DNA of 64,000 bases, taken from positions 92,546,112 to 92,610,111 of the forward strand of contig CM043945.1 in the NCBI GenBank assembly GCA_014529385.2, read 5' to 3'. The position numbers were made by a program, and so were the translations under genes. Positions 1 to 10,936 of the stretch are shown here, one piece after another. Under the pieces are notes generated by a model. That model was not told where the DNA came from and did not search any database. It saw only the letters and a program-made list of their open reading frames with translations. The stretch is from Adiantum capillus-veneris. Lineage: Eukaryota; Streptophyta; Polypodiopsida; Polypodiales; Pteridaceae. Within the stretch, counting starts at the first letter, position 1; every line of letters starts with the position of its first letter.

Positions 1-1
1 G

Positions 2-879
2 TCAAATCAGACGGTAAGTGCTCTATCCAGGGCTTCACAAGTCTATATGAACCTTAGATCTGGTCGTATACTAGCAAATCAAGGCATATATGGAGAGACC
101 GCTAGTAGAGTATCCACCAAAGAGAGTGTGAATCAAGGCGATCACTTGGACACTATCTTTGAAGAAGTCTCAGACACTTTTTTTTAGAATCAACATCTGA
201 AATGTCTTCCTATTCGACTCATTCAGAAACCGGAATGACAGTGCGGTATAAGCACATACTCTTTTTTTATAAGACTAATCGCCATGGAGCTTTGATTTAC
301 CTGGATCCTAACGAAGAGTATGCTATTCGCATCGATGACCATGATATAGAGTTTGAAGAGGAAATCAGGGCAAACAAACAAGGAAAAATATGTATGGATA
401 AAAGCGGAACTCAATATTTACAAGTTGAAAACCCTGATGTGATAGACAAATGGGGGTTAGAAGAAAAAACCATAATTCCAGATATGGCAGCAAAAGAAGG
501 ACCACCGACTTTAGAATTCGAGGGATACAATCAAATTGATTTGAAGCCTTTGAAATGGCTTAGCACGGATAATCCTAGGATCAGAATCCGTTCTTGGGAG
601 GATAGAAACATCAGAGATCTTCTATGGACTTCTCATGCCAAATCAAGACAATTAACGTCCATGAAGATCATCTATATCTTCAAAATCAAAGACCAGGGTT
701 CAACAGATCTACCAACCTACCTATTTAGGGATTGTTATAACAATACCTTTGTTATGATGAGTCATGAGGAGGTGGAACAAACCAAATACCAAGGGTACTC
801 AGGGATTGGATATTGGGCCAAGTACCAGAAACTATTCCAAGAGATGAACTCCACGAGAGATCTTTTGAGAGCAATTTAA
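2..879 (+). pseudogene. N-terminal domain of a gypsy-type gag polyprotein (element 1), unknown fold
   Basis: An open frame enters from the left edge (about 2-190, containing the peptide MNLRSGRIL) and ends at a TAG just after a run of eight T. A second frame starts at ATG 202 and runs 225 codons to a TAA at 879. The two are probably one reading frame broken by slippage at the T run. The protein is hydrophilic, rich in Asp, Glu, Lys and Trp, with no signal peptide, membrane segment or motif I recognise. It lies directly before a recognisable Gag domain, so I infer an N-terminal extension of Gag. It could instead be a separate ORF. Alternatively the T run plus AG at 178-190 could be a splice acceptor. 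Confidence 0.5.
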
Positions 880-2675
880 AAAAATCAGAAACTACCTCAT
901 CACGAAAAAAACCAAGTGACACTAAAGCCAGTCCAAGGCTACATGAGTCACTATTCTCAACAGACTGGTCTGAAGGACTGGGAACAGGACCAACTGCCAA
1001 GAGACCAAGAGTTGAACCAAATAGACGTGTCAGACCAGCTAATTTTTAAAAATGGGTCAGAAAAAACAGTGGATCTGGGGATCCATATGACCACTTAGAA
1101 AGATTTAAGCAAGTGCTAAGAGCAGAATGCATATTTGATTTCCATACTCAATTCGAGGAATTGGGAATGACATTAGAAGGAAAAGCACTGACATTGTTCC
1201 AAAACATTCCACCAAGGTCAATCATGGACTTAAATACTTTAGCTCAAGGATTTGTAGCTGCATGTTCCAAAATGGGAACCAAACATAATACTGTAGCTCA
1301 AATTTACAGCTTCAAACAAAAACAAGGTGATTTTGTTAGGGATTGTGCAGCTAGAATGAAACAATTCATTGCAAGATGCCCAGAACTAGAAATACCTGTA
1401 GAAGAAAGGTTAGTATCATTGTTTCTAGAGGAACTGCTAAACAAAGGACTCCATGCTATATTGTATATCAAGAAACATATGACCCTAGAAGAGTGTGTAT
1501 CAGATGCTATTGACTTAGGAGACAATTGTGATATTTTCAATGAAGAAGATGTCCCTAAGGATAACCAAAGTGAGAAAACAACATCCATCAAACCAGCACA
1601 AGTGGGCATGGCTGTTGCAGCACCACTTATAGCCATAGAAGACATGCTCAAAAGGATGAATGAAATGATGAATAACATGCAAAAAGCACCTATGAGGGGA
1701 CTAGGGCAAGGGATACGTCAACAGGGACAACCAATTAGGCCGCAAAAATGGTGTGCAATCGAGGGTAAATGGACCAACCATGAGAACAATGAGTGCTATT
1801 ACCAACCAAAGTATGATGAAGATGTTCAATACGTGCCTATGATACCACAAGGACAACCCATGTACAGATATCAGCCTAATATGGCCCCAACTCAAAGACC
1901 ACCGATGGGTATGGCAAGACCTCAACCCGTCTTGGGTCAACAACTTCCATATTCTGGACATAATGCAGTGCTTGTAAAGTACATGCATTCAGAGGGAGTC
2001 ATAGATGAACAAGCACTAGTGCCTATTTCACCCTATGCTGAGCCTAGTCCATCTACAGTAATGGTAGAAAGAGATTGGTATAATTCACATCCACCACCAA
2101 TGGAAGAAAATGTGACTTATACTACATAAAAGTTTGCACCAATGTACTATGTAGCTAATCAAGCCGTTAGACCTCCTATGGTAAGGCCCATGATTGAGCC
2201 AAGAATTGGAAACTGTCATAATTGTGGTGCAGATGATCATCGGAAAAATGAATACCCAGAGCCTGACAAGAACCTTAAGCCAGTTGAAGACTTTTGTATA
2301 GAATATTGCAAAAAGGGAGGACACTTCCCTGAAGATTGTCCAAAAAATCCTTTAAACAAGGGTAAAACAGTAGTGAACGTAGTCCAAGTGATACCTAGCA
2401 GCTCATCTGAGAGTGAACCTATTGTTCCCATCAAGGTAATCACCATAGCCCAGGCTAAGAAAAAGAAACATAACTCCTCTGATGATTCAAAGAATACTAA
2501 AATTTCTTCTCAAAAGACCAAGAGAAGGAGAAGCAAAAGGTATGAGATGAGAAAACAACAACAAAGGGCTGAAATCGAGGAGAAAACCAAGAAACTATTC
2601 CAAGAAAAAGTGAAAGAAATTGGAAGTGAAATCAAGGAAACCAGCATGAAATTTGGAGGATCAATTTTGGTATAG
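850..2675 (+). pseudogene. Gag of gypsy element 1 with two degenerate zinc knuckles
   Basis: Structural capsid/nucleocapsid protein of a Ty3/gypsy-type retrotransposon; Gag packages element RNA in cytoplasmic particles. Reading frame 3 is open from about 850 with stops at 1047-1049 and 2127-2129. A GSGDPYDHLERF segment near 1070-1105 opens the retrotransposon Gag domain, which continues to about 1540. A Gln/Pro/Met-rich linker follows. Two CCHC-like knuckles lie at about 2213-2260 (CHNCGADDH, last Cys replaced by Tyr) and 2297-2340 (FCIEYCKKGGHFPEDC, one extra residue between the first Cys pair). A Lys/Arg-rich tail with coiled-coil character closes the frame. No protease, RT or integrase follows before the element ends, so this is a pol-less remnant. 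Confidence 0.75.
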
Positions 2676-3172
2676 ATAAAATTTTTGAGCCAATCAATGC
2701 AGCCTTGGAAGCTTACCAAGCGGGACTTAAAGCAGGCCAAAACATGGAAAACAAATGGAAAAACTATCCTTCTCCAAATATGGAAACAGCTAAGCTTGAC
2801 GCTTATCAAAATTTGGTAAGAATTACTCAAGAGATACTGGAAAAACAAAAACCCAATCTCGAGAGTATGGCAAAACCCGAGGAGCTTAAGGTAGGAATCA
2901 GTAAAGAGAAATCTAAAGTGGTGGTAGAATCCCACCTTGAAACTAAAGAGCCAGAACTCATAGTGCCTGACAGTGAAGACGCCTTAGATGGAATTCTGTT
3001 CGTAGAAGAAGACTGGCCAGGACACTTATGGGACAAATTTAGAGAGATTAATAATGGGAGCCTAACTCTAAAGTCAGCTCCTATAGAGAAAGTTTGGTTA
3101 CTATGCATAGACACGTGCTTTGTACCCATGTACTCTCACACATGTTCGTCGGGGACGACTCACTCTAGGTAG
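2676..3172 (+). pseudogene. C-terminal tail of element 1 polyprotein
   Basis: After a frameshift at about 2670 the coding sense continues in frame 2 (KIFEPINAALEAYQAGLKAG) through an acidic tail with PELIVPDSEDALDG to a TAG at 3170-3172. No known domain is visible. The last 80 bases (from 3101) resemble the end of element 2 near 21661: both contain TATGCATAGACACG followed by a purine-rich tract. I infer that elements 1 and 2 belong to one family and that element 1 has lost its pol region. Confidence 0.5.
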
Positions 3173-3181
3173 GAGGGAAAA
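3167..3181 (+). promoter_or_regulatory. Polypurine tract of element 1
   Basis: AGGTAGGAGGGAAAA directly precedes ATATGACAGG. A purine run at the end of the coding region is where plus-strand DNA synthesis is primed in LTR elements. The first TG after it (3184) would be the start of the 3' LTR. The partner LTR lies outside the window or is lost, so this is not confirmed. Confidence 0.45.
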
Positions 3182-3725
3182 TATGACAGGATTATCATTT
3201 GTATATACTATTATTATCATCTTATTTCTTTTCTTTTCTTTTCCTTTCCTTTCAGAGCCTTACAAACTCTTAGTGGGCATAATCATGAGCCATACTGTCA
3301 CTAGAATAAGAGTATGTATTTAACGGAGGTTACACTAATTTTGGTTAATTTTTGGCCATCTTATAATGATTGCAAATAATTTTCATTTACAAAAAGCAAA
3401 AAACGATAGAAAATTAAAAAAATGATAAGTCGAGCTAGGAAAGTCGGAATTGACTTTTGAAAGCAAACGCCGTAACTTCAAAGCAAGGACTTCAAACATG
3501 GCAAATATGGAAAGATTCGACACAAGATGAATTTTGAGTCAAGTTCTGATGGATCAAAACTGCAGATCAAACGCCATTTGTCAACCGAGTGTCAAAATGA
3601 CGAACGGTTCGAACCGCAGGTGATATGAACAACAAGACATGATCAATGGAGGTAAGTATAAATGGGGCATTCCGGGTACATTAGGAACATATAGTCAAAT
3701 GGGGCTACATAAGCTCATTTGCATT

Positions 3726-3728
<3 letters not shown>

Positions 3729-3805
<77 letters not shown>
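3729..3805. repeat. (AG)n microsatellite
   Basis: An uninterrupted AG dinucleotide run about 14 bases after CATTTGCATTCACAG. It lies 65 bases downstream of the TATA-like sequence at 3657, so it would fall in the transcribed leader. Confidence 0.95.
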
Positions 3806-3812
<7 letters not shown>

Positions 3813-4096
3813 AGAGTGCCTGGAGTCGTTTCTACCCGCTGCGACCACCTTGGTAGATCTTACTACACTAGATTTGAGAGGTATGATCATTAACCTTGCA
3901 AGAGCATATGTGTATGCCCCATACTGCATCAACAATGCCAAAACAACATATCAAAGCAGTCTAAGGTCACAAAATCGGCAAACTAACAAGGCCAATGGGC
4001 AAGTCCAAAACCCATCAAAAACCAAAAATATTTCACCAGTAGACCCCAAATAGCTGACAGAATCAAGCAGGGTAAAAACAGCAAAAAAAAGTGGTG

Positions 4097-5331
4097 GAAC
4101 ATGGATCGTGATCCATGTTCCTCAAACCCTAAAATCATAGAAATTTCTACAGGAGCAACCATAGAGGGCCAAGAACAAACTCCTACGATTGGTTTTTCAA
4201 AATGCATCCCAACATGGATCGCAATCCATGTTCCTTTTTGCCAAAATCAGGGTAAAAGTGGCTCACTAACTGGACAATGTACAAATAGGATTGGTGTTGC
4301 AAAATGATCACAAAAAGTGCTCTTAAGATCATCAAATCCTCCTAGATTGCTACTTTCAGTCTGCAAATGGTCTTTTGGTCATTTTCACAGGAAAAAAAGG
4401 TGGGATCCCAGAGGAAAACTCATGAGAGGTCAAATGCTAGGATGCCAGCAAGACCTATAAAGAAAGGCTAAAGACAGAGTCCTGACAAGTTTTCAAATTA
4501 TTGCTAAAGTCAATTGGGAGACTTCATACTCTCCTCGGAGCCTATCAACAAGCAAATGTAACCTAAGGATGGTGGTAGGATGAAAACTAAGCAAAGGTTT
4601 ACTTGCAAAATGGTGAAAATTGCAAGAATCAATTTCTCTCCTCAAATGGAATCAATTTCTGACAGAATTTGACAGAGAGCTAGGCAAAGCTATAAACTAC
4701 ATACCTACATCATTGGGAATCAAGACAATGATAGACCTCAGGCAAAACCTATGTTCAAAAATGGGTGCAAGGAACAGATATGGTCAAAACGGAAAAAACA
4801 TGACCATAAACTAGGAAATGGGGCAAACTAAGGAAAAACATGTCCAAACTTGAAAATATTTCACCAGTGTACTAGGAAAACCTCTAGGAACATATGTGCA
4901 AAAGAACTGTATCAAAATTTTGTCCAGCATGGATCATGATCCATGTACCTTTTTTCCCAATCAAAGCAAAAACCTGGCCATTTGACCCAGTATGTTCAAG
5001 AAAGCCAAGCCATGAAGTTTCAAGCCATTTGAATCCCAAAATCCACTTCAAAATGCCAAAACTCTAAGTTTGCAAATTTTTTCTAAAATTTAGCCCAAGT
5101 GTCAAACCAGTGATCCAAATCCCAAAAATTTTGGACCAAGGCATCATATAGATGGACCCTACCAAATGGTATCATCAGATTTCCAAAATGTCTCCCAACA
5201 TGGATCGCAATCCATGTACCTCAAACCCTAAATCCAGAGAAAATTTCTCAGTAGCATCCCCATATGCCCAGGAATAACTTCCCCAAGTTAGAATTTCAAA
5301 ATTCTTCCCAACATGGATTGCGATCCATGTT
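4097..5331. repeat. Five iterated palindromes of ACATGGATC type
   Basis: Inverted repeats lie at 4097-4120 (11-base arms GAACATGGATC around GT), 4211-4232 (AACATGGAT arms around CGCA), 4928-4945 (perfect CATGGATCATGATCCATG), 5198-5217 (ACATGGATCGCAATCCATGT) and 5310-5331 (ACATGGATTGCGATCCATGT core). Copies 1/2 and 4/5 are each about 112 bases apart, and the sequence between them is recognisably similar, so the pair is an old duplication. Copies 2 and 5 are followed by the same CCTTTTTGCCAAAA. They may form RNA hairpins in the leader or be paired protein sites. Confidence 0.85.
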
Positions 5332-5389
5332 CCTTTTTGCCAAAATTCATCTATTACATTACCTCCTTGTGCATATAGTAATCCTAGAT

Positions 5390-5393
5390 GTAC
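5390..5393. other. Left target-site duplication GTAC of element A
   Basis: GTAC immediately precedes the TG of the left LTR and is repeated immediately after the CA of the right LTR at 16955-16958. Extending to five bases breaks the match (TGTAC versus GTACT), so the duplication is four bases. Confidence 0.8.
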
Positions 5394-5652
5394 TGAGGCG
5401 GTCCGGGGCGGGCAACAAGAAGAGCAACCTCTAGACACCCTTCAAGGCTCCCGTGTTGCTCAATGGGGCTGGGGCACAACACAACACAAACCAAAACAAC
5501 AAACCCACAGCCAAATCCCAACTACACAAGGGGCACCACCTAGTTTAAGAGCGAACTAGGACGCAAAAGAGGAGAATCGTTAGAGCAACCCACAAACAAG
5601 CAAGGAATTTACACTAACCCTAACACCAATGGAACACTCTCACACACTAAAA

Positions 5653-5655
<3 letters not shown>

Positions 5656-5743
<88 letters not shown>
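5656..5743. repeat. (GA)n microsatellite in left LTR of element A
   Basis: A pure GA run of 88 bases. The same position in the right LTR (14597-14640) has only 44 bases, so the tract has changed length since insertion. Confidence 0.97.
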
Positions 5744-5746
<3 letters not shown>

Positions 5747-6244
5747 TGTACAACTTAGCTTCAACTTTATATTTTGCACAAAAAGGAACTTAGAGCTTGC
5801 GGAATCAAGTGACAAGATTTGGTTATAGCATCACTAGCACATTGTCTTAGGGTTATGGGAGCCCTCTCACCATCCACCCTCTTACAATGGTAGCCAAACA
5901 ATAGCCAATGAATCACAAGTAATAAAACAACAACCTTCAATGAAACAAGTCACCTTATGAAGCTGAATGAGTTTGCCAAGCCAAATTGGAGGAGAAGCAT
6001 GAGCCTTTGGACATGAATTGCACCCAAAACTACCAATTCATTGATGTTGGGGTAGATACAACAATGGTAGGAAGAATATCTTCTACTCGCACTCACTCAA
6101 ACTAGCTCAAGCTTTTCTATGCACCAAGGTGATGGTGTATAGAAAGCTTACTCTCTCTTTACAACCAAGATAGAACTGGCGTGTGGTACGCTCAATCTAG
6201 TGTGCAATGGTATAGTGATGTCTTTTACAAGGAGGAATGGGTTC

Positions 6245-6252
6245 TATTTATA
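6245..6252 (-). promoter_or_regulatory. TATA box in 3' LTR of element A
   Basis: On the minus strand CCTATAAATAGAACCC is conserved in both LTRs (second copy at 15142-15149). A related CCTATAAAAAGG stands in the solo LTR near 42666. It fits an LTR promoter for minus-strand transcription. Confidence 0.6.
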
Positions 6253-6351
6253 GGTTTTAGAAGCCTTGATTAGGATTAAGCCTAATCAATTTTATTAGGA
6301 AAGATCAAGGATTATAAATTTTTATGAATTTCAAATGAGAATGGGGTCTCT

Positions 6352-6710
6352 GCTAAGATAGTCAGCAAGCTGGCGTTCCACCTCAACAGCCTCTAAGTAA
6401 CTCATACGGTAAGGTGGTTTACTAACAGGTTTACAGCCTGCAGTCACATAAATGCCATGTTGTACTGAGCATGTCGGCGGTAAACCTGATGGCAAATCAT
6501 TAGGAAAGACATCTTGAAATTCCTTTAATAATTTTTGTAATTGATTAGCAACGTTTGCTTGTGTAGAATTAGAAATTGGTGGAATAGAGGAGAGAGAAGC
6601 ATGCGGCGTTGAGGAATGTTCAATAGACTCAATGTTAGAAAGAAAATGAGACAGTGAGTAACACAAGAAAACATGTTCTATTTCATTATCAGAAACAAGC
6701 TGCATAAGCA
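6352..6710 (-). pseudogene. Foreign gypsy pol fragment patched into the LTR
   Basis: This block is absent from the other LTR, which has just two bases (CT) between GGGTCTCT and TTTCTCTTGAG. On the minus strand it encodes a stretch around LLKEFQDVFPNDLPSGLPP and KPPYRMSYLEAVEVERQL. That is the linker and start of a Ty3/gypsy reverse transcriptase, upstream of the catalytic part. It has neither LTR ends nor target duplication, so it looks like filler DNA from break repair or gene conversion rather than a transposition. Its sequence differs from the RT of A, D, B and element 2, so the donor is another family. Confidence 0.8.
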
Positions 6711-8413
6711 TTTCTCTTGAGTCACATGGATGTGGGCTCAAGTAAGAGAATTATTGATGTGGTGAAAGGAGAGAAACTTCCATGGGAGTGAGTGAATTTG
6801 GTTTACTTGTGCGGTTGCCTACTCCATATGTTGATAGTGTGGGTGCATTTTTACAAGAGAAGTTAGTTGTTAGTGGTAATAATCACTAGAATTGTTAGTA
6901 ATACATTTACAATGGGTAGGATGAGTTGATTTGATGAAGGAAGAGGGGTGAATTAAAAGAGAATCATTGAGATGGTGAAGCTTTGAAGAAGCTTGAACTC
7001 ACCCTTGTGTAGATTGTGGAAAAAATGACCGCTGGTCTTCTTCTTCTTCTTCGCTTCTTTACGCCGCCGCCACGGTTGACCACCACGATGAAAAGAGGAT
7101 TTGTTGATGAAAAATCCTCAATTTTCAAAATTTATCATGGTTGAGATGCTGAATTTTAGATATTTTTAGCAGAGGTAAATGAAATTGTAACATAGAAGCA
7201 ATAGAGAGAGACATGGAGAGGGTGTATGTATGTAGAGGTTCATAAAAGAACTATAGGGATGAGAGAGAAGGGTAATGGTGAAGAGGGTGGGAGAAGCCAT
7301 GGAAATTGCAGGTTTGAGTGAGGGAAGGAGAGGGAGGGATGTGTAATAATGAGTAGGTGTGTGGAAGGGTGAGAGAAGACTAAGGGCTACTTGTGAAAAA
7401 GTGGGCAGACTGGGGTCCACTCAAAAAATCATATCTCACCGCTGGTAGCTTCAAAAATCATGAAAAAATTTGAGGTGATTATTCAGAGCGTGGGCTACAT
7501 TTTCTCTTTTGACAACTGCTCCAAATTCAGAGTGGAGATAGGTGCCAAAATTCTCACCAAAAAGCCTATTTTTATGCCTGCAAAAGTCTTTTAGTGGCCC
7601 CCTCCTTTGTTGAATTTGTACAATGCATCCAAGAGTGAGCCCCTCCTTTGTCATATTATAATACAAAGCATCCAAGTGGCCCTTGACCCATGCATGGAGG
7701 AGGATTATTGGTGAATAAAGAAATATATACATGGTGGGACTAGTGTATGGACTATTCATGGACTTTAGCTCAATGAGCACATGGTGTTAGAATAATGAGT
7801 AAAAATAATAATAAAAATATGGAGGAGTTATGGATATGGAAAGATATTGGAATCATATGATATGGTCCCTCCTTGAATTATTTTGGGTGAAAGAGGAAAA
7901 TGTATGCAAGTAAATAATATAATAAACGTAACCAATGAGTAGAAATCAATTTTTTGTTTTCACGAGGGTGAGGATGAAAATGTGGGAGTGATTTGTATAA
8001 AGGAAAAATATGAGGTTAGAGTATGTACATATTGGCAAAAAATATAATTATGGTGTAAGAGGATGAAAGAAGGTGTACATAGGTTTAATAAAACACACAC
8101 CTAAGTAGAAATATTTAAATAAAATACCAAAATAATTATAAAAAATCCCTATATTTAGGCCATACATACAATGAAATATTTACACACATAGAGGCCATAA
8201 TATACTTTTATTTTTTTATTTTTTTTATTTTTTTGGCTCAACTAGCACAGTGACTAGCTAGCTGAAGGTTTTTAAGAAGATATGGGAAAAGCCCCCTAAC
8301 TCACACACGCCTATGTACAGTGAAATGGTAGGGATAGCCATAGCGTTTGGGTGAATTTGGTAGGGTGGAGTAACTTACTATGGCAATTATGGAGAGCCGA
8401 AAAACGGCTATCA

Positions 8414-8427
8414 TTAGCCCTCCCCCA
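8414..8427 (-). promoter_or_regulatory. Polypurine tract of element A
   Basis: On the minus strand TGGGGGAGGGCTAA abuts the 3' LTR start TGATAGCC. The position and purine run are those of the plus-strand primer site of LTR elements. Confidence 0.85.
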
Positions 8428-8441
8428 GGATGATGGTATAT

Positions 8442-9782
8442 TCATGTACCATCATAGAGCATCTTTTCCAAAGAGAGTGCTTCAGAGTCCTTGACGAGAT
8501 CTTCATTGTTTGGCCCCTCAGAATTTTGGCTGGAGTTACACTCATGCTTCATGTAACAATACTTACATGATACAGCGGCCTTTGGACAGATCTTTGGTAG
8601 ATCCTTTGGTAGAATTCGACTCAAATAAGGCTTCAAGCGATACCCGTTTACCTTCCTGGAGTGCTCTTTCCCATTCAAGTCCATAAGTTGATAGTAACTT
8701 GAATTGAAAGCCTTCTTAACTATATATGGCCCCTGCCATCTAGTTTCAAATTTGGCATCGAAACGATTGTCAAGTCTATTGTCATACCTTAGCACAAGCT
8801 CTCCTTCCTTGATGCCTTTGTCCTTCAGTTTCTTGTCGAGCTTTTCTTTTGCTTGTGTGGCTTTCCTCTTGTAACACTCGTAAGCTGCTTCTCTTTTCCA
8901 CTCAAGCTCCACTAATGTAAGAAGTCGATCCATCCATACCTCTTGATCATCTTGTGCACCTTTGCCATGAAGCCGCATTGTTGGAATGTTGAGCTCGATA
9001 GGCTGTAAAGCCTCTCGACCATAGACCAAGTGAAATGGTGTGAACTCCATGGCTTCCCTATATGTGGTTCGATATGCCCACAAGGCACCATCCAAGAAGT
9101 CATCCCATAATTTTGTCTTGTTTTGCACCATCTTTCTAATGATTCCTGGAATGACACCATTAGCCTTCTCCACCAAACCATTTGACTGTGGGTAGTATGG
9201 TGTGCTATGACGATGTAGAATGTGAAGCTCTTCACAAACTTCTGTGAGCAAGCCCTTCCTAAACCCTAGACCATTATCAGAAACAATCTCCAAAGGTGTG
9301 CCAAATCTGCAACAAATGTGAGTGTACATAAACTTGCTAACTGTCCTCTCATTCACTCTTGCCACACTTTGAGCTTCCACCCACCTAGTCATATAGTCTA
9401 CAACCACTAGAATGTAGAGTTTACCATTTTTTGTCCTAGGCAGAGGACCCATAGCATCAATGCCCCACTTTTCAAAGGGTCCATTTGCAAGCACTATTTG
9501 CCTCGGGCCATGCACCAACCTTCTATTTCCATTTATCTGACAATTGTGACAGCTTTTACACCAATGTTGAACATCCACATGCAAGCTTGGCCAAACATAC
9601 CCCGCAAGCAAAATCTTCTTCACAGTTGATTCTTGGGCAAAATGACCACCACATGCCTCTTCATGCAAACCTTTTAGAATGGCTGGAATTTCCTCGATAG
9701 TTGGTACTCTTCTGCACACTTGATCTTTCCCTCTTTGATAGAGGGAGCCTTCTAGGAAGAGATAGAAACTTGCCTTCTTCAT
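8442..9782 (-). pseudogene. Integrase domain of element A
   Basis: 446 codons. Integrase inserts the element cDNA into chromosomal DNA in the nucleus. An H2C2 zinc module lies at about residues 40-86 (HEEACGGH ... CKSCHNC). The DDE core has Asp in KWGIDAMGPL, Asp in IVSDNGLGF and Glu in NGLVEKANG. A C-terminal GPY/F-type motif (RWQGPYIVKKAF) lies at about residue 350. No chromodomain is seen. The frame differs from the upstream pol; the upstream stop and this ATG overlap as ATGA at 9779-9782. I read this as a single-base indel, though reinitiation is possible. The core residues are intact. The polyprotein ends 15 bases before the polypurine tract. Confidence 0.88.
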
Positions 9783-10576
9783 GAGTCTCCTCTTCTAGCC
9801 TTCGTGAAGTCTTGTGGAAACTCACCCTCCAAAACGTAGCCAATAATGGGAGCCAATGACTCCAATCCCTGGTATCTCGGTTGCTTGACAGCTGTTGCCA
9901 CCATGATGACCTGCACTTCTCTCTCAACACATGTAACTGCTTGTTGTGCAAGTAAATCAGCATCTTCATTTTGTTTCCTCGGAATATGATATAGTTGCAC
10001 TTCTTCAAACTGATTAAACATCCTACGAATGGCATGAACTTTTGTCCTTAAGCTTTCATTCTTGCATGCCCAAATGCCTAAAATCTGTTTAACAATGAGA
10101 AGTGCATCTCCCTTTACCATGAGACGTTTTATCCCTTGGCCAATGCACATCTTCAAACCATGAAGTAGTGTGTCGTGTTCTGCTTCATTGTTGCTATTTG
10201 AACCTGGTAGATTGACCTTCTCTTTCATGACCACCTCTCCACTTGGGTTGAGCAACACTAGCCCTCCCCCTGCTTTCCATGTGGCTCGTCGAAAACCTCC
10301 ATCAAAGAACAAGGTAAAAGCATTGGGAATACTTTTTGGTGGTGGCAATGGTAGGGTCTTTACTTGAGGCACCTTAATTTCCTTCTCATGTACCCTATAA
10401 GTGAGAATCCCTGCCAATTGTGCACGCACACTATCATCTACCTTGAAAGAGTATTGGAACTCTTGCAACTCCATAATCCACTTTGAGATCCTAGTACTAA
10501 GATTCATTTGAGATGACACCCAAGGGAACAACTTTTCTGCAGTGAGAATTACAAAAGGTTTTGGTAGCAGGTAGGA
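9779..10576 (-). pseudogene. Connection region and second RNase H (aRNH) of element A
   Basis: In frame with the upstream RNase H after a TGA at 10577-10579. After a linker (WIMELQEFQYSF) comes a complete RNase H fold. Counting from codon 10531, the catalytic-type residues are Asp77 (LFFDGG), Glu116 (NNEAEH), Asp142 (VKGDALLIVKQ) and Asp192 (RKQNEDADLLA). An extra RNase H after the original one is an established hallmark of plant Tat/Ogre-type gypsy elements and is thought to supplement removal of RNA from RNA-DNA hybrids. All four acidic positions are present, so the domain was under selection until recently. Confidence 0.88.
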
Positions 10577-10936
10577 TCAAAACTTTCTCACCGCAAACAT
10601 GAGAGAAAGCATCATGAGTTCTGCTTCTGTGTAGTCTCTCTCCAAAGCATTCATGACCCTACTAGCAAAGTAGATGGGTCGCATCCTTGTACTGTGGGGA
10701 TCTTGTTGTAGCAACACAGCACCAATTGTTTCCCTTCCAACACTAGAGCTAACAAAGAATGTGTACTCCCAACAAGGAGGCATGAGTGTTGGTAGCTCTG
10801 ACAAAATGACTTTAATGTTACAAAAATACTCTTCAAGCTCATCAGACCATGCAAATTCTACTTGTTGTGTCAACTTTTGCAAAGGATGAAGCAACTCCGA
10901 GGATAAGTGAATGAAGCGTGACATATACTTCACCTT
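10577..10936 (-). pseudogene. First RNase H domain of element A
   Basis: Follows the RT in the same frame after a TAG at 10937-10939. It includes the RT thumb end (KYMSRFIHLSSELLHPLQKLT), then a Ty3-type RNase H with FFVSSSVGRETIGAVLLQ, FASRVMNALERDYTEAE. The usual first catalytic Asp of this domain (in the xxxDAS motif) appears as Ser in FVSSS, which would weaken catalysis. Such decay of the original RNase H is typical where a second RNase H has been acquired. It ends at a TGA (10577-10579) that looks like a CGA-to-TGA change. Confidence 0.8.

Larger units (their letters stand above)
3184..5393 (+). other. LTR/leader-like non-coding region between element 1 and element 2
   Basis: No gene is visible. 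After the polypurine tract comes AT-rich U3-like sequence, a TATA-like TATAAAT at 3657-3663, a GA tract at 3729-3805, then about 1.6 kb of leader-like sequence holding five palindromes. It ends at the GTAC target site of element A, and on the far side of A (16955 onward) element 2 coding sequence begins. I infer it is the 3' LTR of element 1 and/or the LTR and leader of element 2. No second LTR copy is present to prove the limits. Confidence 0.4.
5394..8413 (-). repeat. 3' LTR of element A (3020 bp)
   Basis: Runs from TGAGGCGGTCCGGGG to GAAAAACGGCTATCA on the plus strand and is directly repeated at 14335-16954. On the minus strand it starts TGATAGCCG and has a hairpin GCCG-AAAAA-CGGC at its end, a TATA box (TATAAATA, complement of 6245-6252) and a GA tract. 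It is about 400 bases longer than its partner because of a 359-base foreign patch (6352-6710) and a longer GA tract. ORFs seen in it are not conserved coding sequence. Confidence 0.92.

Noticed and set aside
4097-5331. Regularly repeated palindromes as a CRISPR array
   Set aside because: Spacing is irregular, the spacers are similar to one another rather than unique, and the context is a plant retroelement leader.
7166-7780. Minus-strand ORFs of 84 and 109 codons, the latter also present at 16049-16321
   Set aside because: They lie in the LTRs of element A. The second is repeated only because the LTR is repeated; its frame is not preserved to the same end in the other copy and has no domain.
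8205-8240. T-rich run near TTTTTATTTTTTTGGC as a poly(A) end of a LINE or SINE
   Set aside because: It lies inside the element A LTR and is repeated at the same place in the other LTR; no LINE/SINE body or target duplication adjoins it.
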